Shown: one piece after another, positions 8,946 through 16,757 of the stretch | Numbering within the stretch: position 1 is the stretch's first letter | How the letters are laid out: each line of letters starts with the position of its first letter | Source: Chloroflexota bacterium | Lineage (GTDB): Bacteria > Chloroflexota > Limnocylindria > QHBO01 | Direction: 5' to 3' | Length of the DNA: 64,000 bases | Assembly: GCA_040902225.1 (NCBI GenBank) | Contig: JBBDXT010000007.1 | Location: forward strand, 186,001 to 250,000 | The notes under the pieces: generated by a model | What the model saw: only the letters and a program-made list of their open reading frames with translations | The model's database searches: none | Told to the model about the DNA's origin: nothing | Made by a program: the position numbers and the translations under genes

Positions 8946-9437
8946 TCAGAGGACCTGAGCGCCCTCCGGTCCCGTGACCGCCACCAGCGCGTTGACCTCC
9001 TCGCCGTCTCCCCGGACGAGTCGGAAGCGGTGCTCAATCCGCACCGAGCGCGACAGCATCGCGCTCACCGGGCAGTAGGTCGTCGCCGAGAGCTCAACCG
9101 CTCGTCGCAGCGCCTCGGGCTCGATCTCGCCCGCCAGCTGGTGATCGACCACGATGCTGGTGTAGACCTGCGGGTGCTCGTCTCTCTTCTCTCCAGTGAC
9201 CGCAATGCGGTAGCTGGCCGCCGGCTGCCGCTTCTTGCGCAGGATGCTGCCGACGTCCATCGAGGTGCAGGCCGCAAGCGCTGCCAGGATCGACTCGGTC
9301 GGGCTCGGCCCGGCGCGATCCGCCCCTGCGTCGGCAGTGTCGAAGATCAGCTCGAAGCCGGTCCCACTCATCACGTCGACGCGCACCGCCTGCCCCGGAT
9401 CGACCACGGTGGCCAGCGCGGTGAGCGTGGTGGGCAT
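8946..9437 (-). CDS. OsmC/Ohr family peroxiredoxin-like protein
   Basis: A 163-residue OsmC-fold protein with the two family cysteines in their usual settings (AACTSMDV, ~residue 57, and TTYCPVSAML, ~122), which act together in reducing organic hydroperoxides in Ohr/OsmC enzymes. The N-terminal half contains PSPTESILAALAAC, a hallmark of the family. The gene is divergent from the NERD-like gene with only 20 bp between start codons, and appears leaderless. Confidence 0.88.
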   Translation of the reverse strand: MPTTLTALATVVDPGQAVRVDVMSGTGFELIFDTADAGADRAGPSPTESILAALAACTSMDVGSILRKKRQPAASYRIAVTGEKRDEHPQVYTSIVVDHQLAGEIEPEALRRAVELSATTYCPVSAMLSRSVRIEHRFRLVRGDGEEVNALVAVTGPEGAQVL

Positions 9438-9443
9438 GTCATG

Positions 9444-9449
9444 AGCCTA
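9444..9449 (-). promoter_or_regulatory. Extended -10 (TGC-TAGGCT) of the OsmC gene (leaderless)
   Basis: TGC followed by TAGGCT on the minus strand ends exactly 6 nt before the ATG at 9437. The CTAG core is shared with a weaker plus-strand hexamer (TAGCAG) 4 nt before the divergent ATG at 9458. Confidence 0.45.
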
Positions 9450-9457
9450 GCAGTCGG

Positions 9458-10228
9458 ATGTTGCCGGTGCGCCTGATCCATCCGGTCCTGATTCGCGGCA
9501 TGCGCACCAACGCACTCGCCGTCGCGCTCGGCATGCTGGTGGTGGGGAGCAGCGCGCTGCTGCTGATGGCCCTCCTGCCAGCGAATCGCCTCGCAGCGCT
9601 CGCGCTGCTCGGCCTCTCCGCGACGCTCGGCATCGGGGTGGGCAGCGCCATGGTCTGGCGGGAGGCGAGCGCGGGCCGCCGCCGGCGGAATGAGATCGGC
9701 GACGACATCGCTCGACTGCTTGCACCGGCGTTCGACGACTCGTACACCCTGGTTCTGGCCCCCCGCCTGCCCGGAGTTCCCGCTGACCTCGCCGCCCTGC
9801 TGGTTGGACCGGCCGGCGTCCGATCCCTCGTCGCACGGCGCTGGCACGGGCGGTACCGGGTCCGTGGACGCGGATGGGAGCTCGACACCCGCTCGCGAGC
9901 GGGGTGGATCCCCACCCTCACCAACCCGTCCTTCGATGCCGAGGCTGTGGCCGGTGCGGTAGCGCGATGGTCGCGGACGGCCATCGACGACCCGAGCGTC
10001 GGTATCACGCCGGCGATCGCCTTCCCCCGAGCCTACTCCAGCGTCGTGCTGGAGGAGCCTGCTGGCGAGGTCGTGACCACTGACAACGCTCCGTGGTGGG
10101 CGCAAAGCATCGGGCGAATCCAGCGCCTGGATGCGCCCCGAGCGGCGCGCTTCGTCGAGGCCGTTCTCAGCGCATCCGAGGCCGAGGCAAAGGCGGCTTC
10201 GCACTGCGCTGCGCCCTGGGTCGCCTAG
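9458..10228 (+). CDS. Membrane protein with NERD-like (nuclease-related) domain
   Basis: The 256-residue protein has two adjacent hydrophobic helices (~18-40 and ~45-65) and then a cytosolic region (~85-190) resembling the NERD domain, with LVLAPRLPGVPADLAALLVG and a following GPAG segment, then a Trp near GRYRVRGRGWEL. NERD domains are distant relatives of restriction-like nucleases, but the Asp/Glu-x-Lys residues are not recognisable here, so catalysis is doubtful. Its stop shares a CTAG palindrome with the stop of the convergent DNA ligase gene. An alternative start is ATG at 9500. Confidence 0.5.
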   Translation: MLPVRLIHPVLIRGMRTNALAVALGMLVVGSSALLLMALLPANRLAALALLGLSATLGIGVGSAMVWREASAGRRRRNEIGDDIARLLAPAFDDSYTLVLAPRLPGVPADLAALLVGPAGVRSLVARRWHGRYRVRGRGWELDTRSRAGWIPTLTNPSFDAEAVAGAVARWSRTAIDDPSVGITPAIAFPRAYSSVVLEEPAGEVVTTDNAPWWAQSIGRIQRLDAPRAARFVEAVLSASEAEAKAASHCAAPWVA

Positions 10229-11958
10229 CCCTTCGCCTCCTCGTCGGCAAGCTCCCCGGTCGCGGCGATCCGCTCCGTCTCGCCCCTGGCGCCACGCGCC
10301 AGCAGGATCCTGCCGCTCGCCTGGGCCGCGAAGAGCTTCTCGACTGTGGCCAGGTCGTCGATGTCGGCGGGCGTCTTGTCGTCGCGAATTCGCACGATCC
10401 GCGGAAACCGCATCGCGAACCCGCTCTTGTGGCGCGCGCTGCGCGTGAGGCGATCGAACGCGATCTCGACCACGACCTCCGGCACCACGCTCCGGTAGCG
10501 CCCGAAGTCGCGCAGGGTGATCTCCTTGAAGTGCTCCGTCATGGTCGCGATCTCGGCATCGGTCAGGCCGGTGTAGGCCTTGCCGATGGTGAGAAGTGAC
10601 TCGCCATCCGGGCCGCGAACGGCGAAGGTGTAGTCCGACAGGACGCCGCGACGCTTGCCGTGTCCCCACTCGACCCCCACCACCACGCAGTCCAGGGTGG
10701 CGAGCGCCTTCTTGAGCTTCAGCCAGCCAAGCCCGCGCCGCCCTGGCTGATAGACCGATGCGGGATCCTTGACCATCAGCCCCTCGTTGCGTCGCTCCCG
10801 CGCATCGTCGAAGTGAGCTTCCACGTCGGCCGCGGAATGCGCCGTGGCGAGATGCGAGTAGAGGAAGCGCTCGCCGCTGCGCTCCGGCAGGCTCAGCTCC
10901 TCCAGCGCGGCCCTGCGCTCGCGCAGCGGCGTCTCCAGCAGATCCCGACCGTCGAGGTGCAACAGGTCGAAAGCGACCAGGACCACAGGCACCTCCGCGA
11001 GCAGCTCGGCGCTCGGATCCACGCGGCCGAGCCGCGTCTGCAGGCTGGCGAAGTCGAGCACCGCGCCGGACCGATACGGAATCAGCTCGCCGTCGATCAC
11101 CAGCCGGTGCTCGAGCGCTGCGGCAGCTGACACGACCTCCGGGAAGGCCCCGCCGATCTCGTTGAGGTCGCGGGAGAAGAGGAGTGGCGGCGCCGGAGGG
11201 TCCAGGTGCAGCTGCGCCCGAACACCGTCGTACTTGTCCTCGATCCAGGCCTCGTCGCCCACCCGGCGCATCACCTCGTCGGCATCGGCGACCGGCGTGG
11301 CCAGCATGAAGCGGATCGGCCGTGCCAGGTGCAGCGCCGCCTCGGCGAGCCGGTCGTCGCGGGCCAGGGCCGCCGCCTCGCCGGGCTCGCCGACCAGCAT
11401 CAGCGCCCGGCGCACCGCCACGATCGGCCGCTCGAAGGCTTCGGCGATCGCCTCCTCCAGCAACCCCTCGCGCAGCCCGATCCGCAGCTCGCGCGCCGCG
11501 ATGCGGCCCACGAAGCGCGCCTCCGCTGCGGTGGCGCGTCGAAAGAGGTCGGTCATCAGCGCCACGCGCTCCGCGGTGCTGCCCGCCTCGCTCATGGCTC
11601 GAAACGCCGCCTCGAGATCCGCCAGCGTCAACCGGGACTCCAGCGCGGAGCGCTCGCTGAGCAGCTCGGCTGCCGCGTCCCCGAGGTCGGAATGGCGCAG
11701 GTACGCCTCGTGCAGCGCCCGCTCGTCGGCACCACTCGCCGCGGCGAGCGCCTGCGTCTGCTGCACCCAGCCGAGCCCCAGCTTGTCGGCGCTGCCGGGG
11801 AGCGGCCTGCCGGCGAAGAAGGTGGCGGCGATCGGTACGTCGGCCATCGGGAGGGTGCGCAGGTAGGACGCCAGCAGGTCGCGTTTGCGCAGCTTGGAGG
11901 TCGTGCCCGCGACCGCCTCCGCCGTCTCGGCAAACGCGGCGAACGGGCTGGAGGACAT
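10225..11958 (-). CDS. lig: ATP-dependent DNA ligase (archaeal/LigB type)
   Basis: A 577-residue ligase with an N-terminal DNA-binding domain (~1-210), an adenylation domain with all motifs intact (I: EDKYDGVRAQ with the adenylated Lys; III: VAFDLLHLDG; IV: EGLMVKD; V: WLKLKK) and a C-terminal OB domain containing the basic RHKSGF and FPRIVRIR segments. It seals nicks using ATP and, given Ku nearby and the dead LigD-like protein, may be the functional NHEJ ligase. A TAGACT hexamer lies 6 nt before the ATG, so it should be leaderless. No primase or phosphoesterase domain is attached. Confidence 0.93.
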   Translation of the reverse strand: MSSSPFAAFAETAEAVAGTTSKLRKRDLLASYLRTLPMADVPIAATFFAGRPLPGSADKLGLGWVQQTQALAAASGADERALHEAYLRHSDLGDAAAELLSERSALESRLTLADLEAAFRAMSEAGSTAERVALMTDLFRRATAAEARFVGRIAARELRIGLREGLLEEAIAEAFERPIVAVRRALMLVGEPGEAAALARDDRLAEAALHLARPIRFMLATPVADADEVMRRVGDEAWIEDKYDGVRAQLHLDPPAPPLLFSRDLNEIGGAFPEVVSAAAALEHRLVIDGELIPYRSGAVLDFASLQTRLGRVDPSAELLAEVPVVLVAFDLLHLDGRDLLETPLRERRAALEELSLPERSGERFLYSHLATAHSAADVEAHFDDARERRNEGLMVKDPASVYQPGRRGLGWLKLKKALATLDCVVVGVEWGHGKRRGVLSDYTFAVRGPDGESLLTIGKAYTGLTDAEIATMTEHFKEITLRDFGRYRSVVPEVVVEIAFDRLTRSARHKSGFAMRFPRIVRIRDDKTPADIDDLATVEKLFAAQASGRILLARGARGETERIAATGELADEEAKG

Positions 11959-11964
11959 GCGCCA

Positions 11965-11970
11965 AGTCTA
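11965..11970 (-). promoter_or_regulatory. -10 hexamer TAGACT of the DNA ligase gene (leaderless)
   Basis: On the minus strand TAGACT ends 6 nt before the ligase ATG at 11958; no ribosome site is present in the gap. Confidence 0.5.
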
Positions 11971-12003
11971 CGAGCGGGGCGCCTTGACGAGGCTGATCGG
12001 TCC

Positions 12004-12327
12004 ATGCACGCTTCGCGGATGCACCCGTTCCTGCGCAACGTGGTGATCGGCGTGGTCGGGCTGCTGATTGCGGCCGGCCTGACGGCCATGTCCGTGCTGA
12101 GCGCCGATACCGGCTTTTCCGTGGCGGCCATGCTGGGATCGGCACTGATCGCGGTGGCGATCGGCATCTTCCTGTTCGTCCAGGGCTGGATCTGGTCCCA
12201 GCGCGCGTACCGCACCCGCTCGACCGGCATGTCGGTGGCGATCGCGCTGGGCGGCGGCTTCATGATCCTGCTGGCGGCCCTCGCGCTGGCCGGCGCCGTG
12301 ATCCTGGTGATCCTCTTCTACCTCTGA
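12004..12327 (+). CDS. Small integral membrane protein, three TM helices
   Basis: The 107-residue product has three hydrophobic segments (~12-33, ~40-60, ~76-105) separated by a short basic loop (QRAYRTRSTG). No catalytic motif or known family is recognised. A second in-frame ATG at 12019 is an alternative start. It lies divergent to the DNA ligase gene, 45 bp away. Confidence 0.55.
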   Translation: MHASRMHPFLRNVVIGVVGLLIAAGLTAMSVLSADTGFSVAAMLGSALIAVAIGIFLFVQGWIWSQRAYRTRSTGMSVAIALGGGFMILLAALALAGAVILVILFYL

Positions 12328-12362
12328 GAGACCGGCACCGATGGCGGTGTGGAGCGCCTTGC

Positions 12363-12368
12363 TACGAT
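12363..12368 (+). promoter_or_regulatory. Extended -10 (TGC-TACGAT) of tRNA-Glu
   Basis: TGC followed by TACGAT ends 12 nt before the mature 5' end of tRNA-Glu, giving a precursor leader of a few nucleotides. Confidence 0.5.
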
Positions 12369-12380
12369 GGGCGCGTCAGC

Positions 12381-12457
12381 GCCCCCATCGTCTAGAGGCC
12401 TAGGACGCCACCCTTTCAAGGTGGAGATCACCGGTTCGAATCCGGTTGGGGGCACCA
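12381..12457 (+). tRNA. tRNA-Glu (anticodon UUC)
   Basis: A complete cloverleaf: acceptor GCCCCCA pairs with TGGGGGC, the anticodon stem CCACC/GGTGG encloses CTTTCAA with anticodon TTC, the T-arm has GGTTCGAATCC, and CCA is encoded at 12455-12457. Confidence 0.95.
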
Positions 12458-12472
12458 TTTTGATCGAGACCG

Positions 12473-12955
12473 ATGCCCACCTGGCAGACGCTGCGCAGCC
12501 TGGCCCCCGAGCTGGTCACCGTCGGCGAGGCACGCCTCCGACATTTCCGCCTCGCGATGCTGGGCACGATCCGAGCGGATGGGTCGCCGCGCATCAGCCC
12601 GATCGAGCCCTATTTCGGCAGCGGGGAGCTGCTCTTCGGAGTGATTCGGGGCTCCGCCAAGGCGCGTGACCTCCTGCGCGATCCGCGCTGCACGCTGCAC
12701 TCAATCATCGATGACCCCGATGGCGGCGACCCGGAGCTGACCCTGCGCGGCCGATTCATCGAGGTCGATCCTGTTGTCCGCCAGGCCGATCCTGACGCTT
12801 GGTGGCTCTCGTTCGAGGAGACCGCTCCGCTCGTCGGAACGATCGAGCTCGAGGCTGCCTCCCTCCTGCGCTTCGACCTGGAACGAGGCGAGTTATCGGT
12901 GATGCTCTGGACGCCGCCGAGCGGCGTCACGGAGCGGCGAAAACCCTACCCCTGA
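12473..12955 (+). CDS. Pyridoxamine-phosphate-oxidase-like flavin/F420 split-barrel protein
   Basis: The 160 residues fit the split beta-barrel fold of PNPOx/F420-dependent reductases: an N-terminal helix, the strand pair AMLGTIRADGSPRISPIEP, then FGVIRGSAKARDLLRDPRCTLH, where a cofactor phosphate is normally bound. Members bind FMN, F420 or heme and reduce diverse substrates; the cofactor cannot be settled from sequence alone. It sits 15 bp after tRNA-Glu and may be transcribed through it. Confidence 0.75.
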   Translation: MPTWQTLRSLAPELVTVGEARLRHFRLAMLGTIRADGSPRISPIEPYFGSGELLFGVIRGSAKARDLLRDPRCTLHSIIDDPDGGDPELTLRGRFIEVDPVVRQADPDAWWLSFEETAPLVGTIELEAASLLRFDLERGELSVMLWTPPSGVTERRKPYP

Positions 12956-12961
12956 ACGCGG

Positions 12962-13141
12962 CTAGACGTGGTTGATCTCGACCCGATCCCCGCAGTCGGG
13001 GCAGTACAGGAGCAGCAGCTTCGGGTCGTCCGGCACCGGGCGCCAGGAATAGACCATCTCCTCGGTGACCCGCTCGCCGCAGTGCGGGCACTCGGCGCCG
13101 ATCTCCAGCCACTGGTCGCGCGGGACGTTCTGGCGACCCAC
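12962..13141 (-). CDS. Small zinc-ribbon protein (59 residues)
   Basis: A short frame from GTG at 13141 to TAG at 12962 encodes two CxxC knuckles (CPHC near residue 18 and CPDC near residue 48) about 30 residues apart, a typical zinc ribbon. The GTG directly follows the stop of the upstream gene (13142) with no gap, implying translational coupling. The fold suggests nucleic-acid or protein binding; the role is unknown. Confidence 0.7.
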   Translation of the reverse strand: MGRQNVPRDQWLEIGAECPHCGERVTEEMVYSWRPVPDDPKLLLLYCPDCGDRVEINHV

Positions 13142-13624
13142 CTACTCGGTCTCTCCGTCCGGCTCGTCGGCCTCCCTGCGGGCGGCGGGAGGAGGCGCCC
13201 AGCCGGGCTTGCCGACGGGATTGGTCGGGCTCGGGGCATCTGCGGGCGAGCCGTCCGCAGCCACGATCGCGGCCCGGGTCCGCTCGGCATGCGGCGACGG
13301 GGCGAGCAGTGGGTAGGCACGCGCCGCGTAGCCGGGCCACAGGCCGACCGCGCCGTCGCGGATCATCACCTGTGAGCGACGGAAGCTGCCGGTCACGTCG
13401 CTGGCGGCTCGATCCAGGACCTGGTAGTCGTGTCCGGTCACCTGGCGCAGGGCGGCCGGCAGCGTCTCGACCAGGTCATCGGGGTTCGGATTGGCGCTGA
13501 GTGCGATCTCGAGGGCGGCGAGGACCTGTTCGTCCGGCAGGTTGCGGGGCAGGGGAAGGCTGATCAGGGCCATCCGGGGGTCGCGGCTCGGGCCCTTGAG
13601 GGTGCGGATCAGGGAGTTGATCAT
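13142..13624 (-). CDS. Uncharacterised protein coupled to zinc-ribbon protein
   Basis: A 160-residue soluble protein from ATG at 13624 (MINSLIRTL). It has a helical N-terminal half (RNLPDEQVLAALEIAL, LPAALRQVTGHDYQVL), a middle segment with SQVMIRDGAVGLWPGYAARAY, and a Pro/Ala-rich acidic tail. I do not recognise a family. TACAAT ends 9 nt upstream of the ATG, and there is no ribosome site, so the mRNA is probably leaderless or nearly so. The in-frame upstream extension to 13699 is unlikely because it lies before that promoter. Confidence 0.6.
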   Translation of the reverse strand: MINSLIRTLKGPSRDPRMALISLPLPRNLPDEQVLAALEIALSANPNPDDLVETLPAALRQVTGHDYQVLDRAASDVTGSFRRSQVMIRDGAVGLWPGYAARAYPLLAPSPHAERTRAAIVAADGSPADAPSPTNPVGKPGWAPPPAARREADEPDGETE

Positions 13625-13633
13625 CGGGTCGCG

Positions 13634-13639
13634 ATTGTA
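13634..13639 (-). promoter_or_regulatory. -10 hexamer TACAAT of the 13142-13624 gene
   Basis: TACAAT on the minus strand ends 9 nt before the ATG at 13624. Confidence 0.45.
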
Positions 13640-13686
13640 GCGTTGTGGACCCTGGCCGCTTCGCGGGCGCGGCCGGCGAGCGTTGC

Positions 13687-13692
13687 TATACT
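13687..13692 (+). promoter_or_regulatory. Extended -10 (TGC-TATACT) of galU
   Basis: TGC followed by TATACT gives a transcript start near 13699 and an ~88-nt leader before the galU GTG. It rules out an in-frame ATG at 13683 as the start. Confidence 0.5.
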
Positions 13693-13787
13693 CCTTCACC
13701 CGTGAGGCACCCCTGCATCAGGCGCAGCCTGAGATCCGCCGGCGCGCTGCGCCGCACAGAACCCGCCCGAGGAGAGACCTGATCACA

Positions 13788-14660
13788 GTGCGCGTCAGAA
13801 AGGCCGTCCTGCCGGCGGCCGGCTTCGGCACCCGCTTCCTGCCCGCGACCAAGGCCATCCCCAAGGAGATGATCCCGCTGGTCGACCGGCCGATCATCCA
13901 GTACGCGGTCGAGGAGGCGGTCGCCTCGGGGATCGAGCAGATCATCATCGTCATCGCCAGCGGCCGGAGCGCCGTCGAGGAGCACTTCGACTCGCATCCC
14001 GGCCTGGAGAGCTGGCTCGAGGAGCGTGGCGACATCGAGATGCTGCGCGTGGTGCGTCGCATCTCCGAGATCGGGCCGATCGCGTTCGTCCACCAGAAGG
14101 AGCAGCTCGGGCTCGGCCACGCGGTGCTGATGGCCAAGGAGCTGGTGGGTGACGAGCCGTTCGCCGTCCTCCTCTCGGACGACGTGATGCTCAACCCCGG
14201 TGGCAAACCCGTCACGGAGCAGCTGATCGAGCAGTACCACGCGCACCGCGGCTCGATGATCGCCGTCCAGCGCGTGCCGCGTGATGACGTCGACCGCTAC
14301 GGGATCGTGGCGCCGCTCCACCAGGAGGGGCGGCTGGTCGAGATCGACGACCTGGTGGAGAAGCCATCGGTCGGCGACGCGCCGTCCGACCTGGCCGTCC
14401 TGGGACGCTACATCCTCAGCCCCAAGATCTTCGACAAGCTGGAGACGACCCAGCGGGGCGCAGGCGGCGAGATCCAGCTCACCGACGCCATCCGTGCCCT
14501 CTCGGCGGAGCAGCCGGTCTTCGGCTACCAATTTGAGGGCGTGCGACACGACGCCGGCACCAGGCTCGGCTGGCTGAAGGCCAACATCGCGATGTCCCTG
14601 GAGTCCGACCTCGCTGACGAGGTGCGGGCCCATGTGCGCAGCCTCGACCTGCGAGACTGA
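13788..14660 (+). CDS. galU: UTP-glucose-1-phosphate uridylyltransferase
   Basis: The 290-residue enzyme makes UDP-glucose from UTP and glucose-1-phosphate. The N-terminal nucleotide-binding signature KAVLPAAGFGTRFLPATK starts at residue 5, and PKEMIPLVDRP, VLLSDD and GGEIQLTDAI follow at their usual places; length is the GalU norm. GTG at 13788 is preferred: a GGAGAG site lies upstream and the signature then sits at the N-terminus. UDP-glucose would feed GalE (42577-43656) and the glucosyltransferase at 37909-39861. Confidence 0.93.
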   Translation: MRVRKAVLPAAGFGTRFLPATKAIPKEMIPLVDRPIIQYAVEEAVASGIEQIIIVIASGRSAVEEHFDSHPGLESWLEERGDIEMLRVVRRISEIGPIAFVHQKEQLGLGHAVLMAKELVGDEPFAVLLSDDVMLNPGGKPVTEQLIEQYHAHRGSMIAVQRVPRDDVDRYGIVAPLHQEGRLVEIDDLVEKPSVGDAPSDLAVLGRYILSPKIFDKLETTQRGAGGEIQLTDAIRALSAEQPVFGYQFEGVRHDAGTRLGWLKANIAMSLESDLADEVRAHVRSLDLRD

Positions 14661-14666
14661 TCCGCG

Positions 14667-16310
14667 GTGGAGATGATCGGGCGGCTGATCGGCGGTCGGT
14701 ATCGAGTCATCGCCCCCCTCGGTGAGGGTGGGATGGCGACGCTGTGGCGCGCCATGGACGAGCAGCTCGACCGCGAGGTCGCCGTCAAGCTGCTCCGGCC
14801 GCAGTACGGCAACGACCCCGGCTTCGCCGCGCGGTTCAAGCAGGAGGCACGATCGGCCGGGTCGCTCTCCCATCCGAACATCGTCTCGGTCTACGACTAC
14901 GGGACCGATGCGGAGACGGGCGGCCAGTTCATCGTCATGCAGCTGGTCGACGGCGAGGACCTGGCCGCCATCCTGCATAAGCACGGACGCCTCGAGACCG
15001 ATGACGCGGTCCGCATCGCGATCGGGGTGGCATCCGCCCTCGAGGCCGCGCATCGGCGCGGGATCGTGCATCGAGACGTGAAGCCGGGAAACATCCTGAT
15101 CGACCAGGACGTGAAGGTGACCGACTTCGGGATCGCCCGGGCCGTCAGCGAGGCATCGATGACGGTGACCGGCACCACGCTGGGATCGGTCCATTACTTC
15201 AGCCCCGAGCAGGCGCGTGGCGACGAGGTGACCGGCCAGTCCGATGTCTACGCGCTGGGGATCGTCCTGTACGAGATGCTGACCGGGCGCCGCCCGTTCG
15301 AGGGCGACTCGGCCGCGGGCGTTGCGCTGAAGCGGCTCTCCGAGGACCCGGCACCCCCGACCGTCCACGGGCCCGTCTCGCCGGGTCTCTCGGCGATCGT
15401 CATGCGCGCGCTCGAGCGCGATCCCGCCGGCCGCTACCCGGACGCCGGCGCGTTCGCGGAAGCCCTCAGGGTCTGGCAGCGCGACCCCGACGCCGCCAAT
15501 GCAGTTGCCGCGGCCACCGTCGTCCCAGCGACACCGGCGGGGGGCGAGCCGACCGTCTACGTGCCGCCGCGGGTCACCCTCCCATCCGACCGCGCGGCAA
15601 TCTCGGGCATCCCCCCGGACGGGGCCGGTGGCTCGCGTGGCGCACCGCCGGGCCGTCCGCTGCAGCGCTACCCTGAGCCGCGCGACGAGGGACAGCCATG
15701 GTGGATCTGGCTGCTGGCCCTGCTGGCGGTCATCCTGCTCGGCACGCTCGGCTTCCTGGGAGCCCAGCTGCTCGGCGGGCTCGGGCCGAATGGTTCGGCA
15801 ACGCCGACTCCGAACGGGCTGACCGTGCCCAACTGGGTTGGCGACCCGATCGCCGGTGTCCGCGCGGACGCAGATCGCCTTGGCATCGACCTGAGGGAGC
15901 TGCCGACCGAGCCGAGCGACACCGTTCCAGTCGACCGCGTGATCCGGACCAGCCCCGAGGCCGAAACCCCCATCGAGCGGGGCGGAACCGTGAGCGTCGT
16001 CGTGAGCTCGGGGGAGGAGCAGGTGGTCGTTCCGGTCCTGATCGGGCAGACCCGCGCCGAGGCGACGGCCACCCTGGAGAGAAATGACCTGGTGCTGGGG
16101 CGCGTCACAAGCGAGCCGTCCGGCCAGCCCGCCGGGGATGTGATCAGCACGAACCCCAGCGCCGGCATAGAGGTGGGGGTAGGAAGCCAGGTCGACCTCG
16201 TGCTCTCCCTTGGGCCGACGCCGTCGCCCAGCCCGTCGCCGACACCCGTGCCAACGCCGAGCCCCACGCCGCTGCCGCCGCCGCCTACGCCGGAGCCATC
16301 GACGTCCTGA
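14667..16310 (+). CDS. PknB-type Ser/Thr protein kinase with two PASTA domains
   Basis: The 547-residue receptor kinase has a cytosolic kinase domain (~10-270) with GEGGM glycine loop, VAVKLL lysine, HRDVKPGN catalytic loop, DFG and the APE-equivalent SPEQ. A Pro-rich juxtamembrane linker, one TM helix (~347-367) and two extracellular PASTA repeats (~385-450 and ~452-517) follow, then a Pro/Ser/Thr tail. PASTA domains bind peptidoglycan fragments, so the protein likely links wall state to phosphorylation. GTG at 14667 lies 7 bp after galU; ATG at 14673 is an equally possible start. Confidence 0.93.
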   Translation: MEMIGRLIGGRYRVIAPLGEGGMATLWRAMDEQLDREVAVKLLRPQYGNDPGFAARFKQEARSAGSLSHPNIVSVYDYGTDAETGGQFIVMQLVDGEDLAAILHKHGRLETDDAVRIAIGVASALEAAHRRGIVHRDVKPGNILIDQDVKVTDFGIARAVSEASMTVTGTTLGSVHYFSPEQARGDEVTGQSDVYALGIVLYEMLTGRRPFEGDSAAGVALKRLSEDPAPPTVHGPVSPGLSAIVMRALERDPAGRYPDAGAFAEALRVWQRDPDAANAVAAATVVPATPAGGEPTVYVPPRVTLPSDRAAISGIPPDGAGGSRGAPPGRPLQRYPEPRDEGQPWWIWLLALLAVILLGTLGFLGAQLLGGLGPNGSATPTPNGLTVPNWVGDPIAGVRADADRLGIDLRELPTEPSDTVPVDRVIRTSPEAETPIERGGTVSVVVSSGEEQVVVPVLIGQTRAEATATLERNDLVLGRVTSEPSGQPAGDVISTNPSAGIEVGVGSQVDLVLSLGPTPSPSPSPTPVPTPSPTPLPPPPTPEPSTS

Positions 16311-16341
16311 GCGGCGGACGCCCGGCCGCCGGCCGTGGTGC

Positions 16342-16347
16342 TACGAT
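16342..16347 (+). promoter_or_regulatory. Extended -10 (TGC-TACGAT) of the thioredoxin gene
   Basis: TGC followed by TACGAT predicts a transcript start near 16354 and a ~34-nt leader containing GGAGGT before the ATG at 16388. Confidence 0.5.
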
Positions 16348-16387
16348 CCCGGCCGCACAACATCCCGACCTGGAGGTCAGCACGAAG

Positions 16388-16714
16388 ATGACAGCCCCAA
16401 TGACGGTCGATGACGCGACCTTCGAGGCGGAGGTCCTGAACGCCGAGAAGCCGGTCCTGGTCGACTTCTGGGCGCCGTGGTGCGGCCCCTGCCGCCTCGT
16501 CTCGCCGGTCGTCGAGGCCGTCGGCGAGGCGCATGCCGACAAGATCGCCACGGCCAAGGTGAACACCGACGAGAACCAGCAGCTGGCGATGCGCTACAGC
16601 ATCTTCAGCATCCCCACGCTCATCGTTTTCCGGGACGGCCGCGAGGCCGCGCGCCTCGTCGGATACATGCCGCAGGAGGCGATGGAGGATCGGCTTCGCG
16701 AGTTTCTGGCCTAG
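16388..16714 (+). CDS. trxA: Thioredoxin
   Basis: The 108-residue protein has the canonical active site WCGPC (residues ~32-36), the conserved cis-Pro segment (SIPTLIVFRDG) and full thioredoxin length. It reduces protein disulfides in the cytosol. A GGAGGT ribosome site lies upstream of the ATG at 16388; ATG at 16400 is a weaker alternative. It stands alone with its own extended -10 promoter. Confidence 0.95.
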   Translation: MTAPMTVDDATFEAEVLNAEKPVLVDFWAPWCGPCRLVSPVVEAVGEAHADKIATAKVNTDENQQLAMRYSIFSIPTLIVFRDGREAARLVGYMPQEAMEDRLREFLA

Positions 16715-16745
16715 GCCAAGAGCGTTCCTGCGCATCGGCAGTCGC

Positions 16746-16751
16746 TAGACT
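16746..16751 (+). promoter_or_regulatory. -10 hexamer TAGACT before Cys-rich/fol operon (leaderless)
   Basis: TAGACT ends exactly 6 nt before the GTG at 16758, so the first gene of the folate operon should be leaderless. Confidence 0.5.
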
Positions 16752-16757
16752 CAGCCG

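Noticed and set aside
11206-12003. Plus-strand ORF upstream of the small membrane protein
   Set aside because: Antisense shadow of the DNA ligase gene; only the part from 12004 has membrane helices.
13683-13787. In-frame upstream extension of galU from ATG at 13683
   Set aside because: The codon overlaps the extended -10 box and would lie before the transcript start; the GalU N-terminal motif begins right after GTG 13788.
16200-16310. Short-period repeats in the kinase 3' end
   Set aside because: They encode an ordinary Pro/Ser/Thr tail; no independent DNA element.
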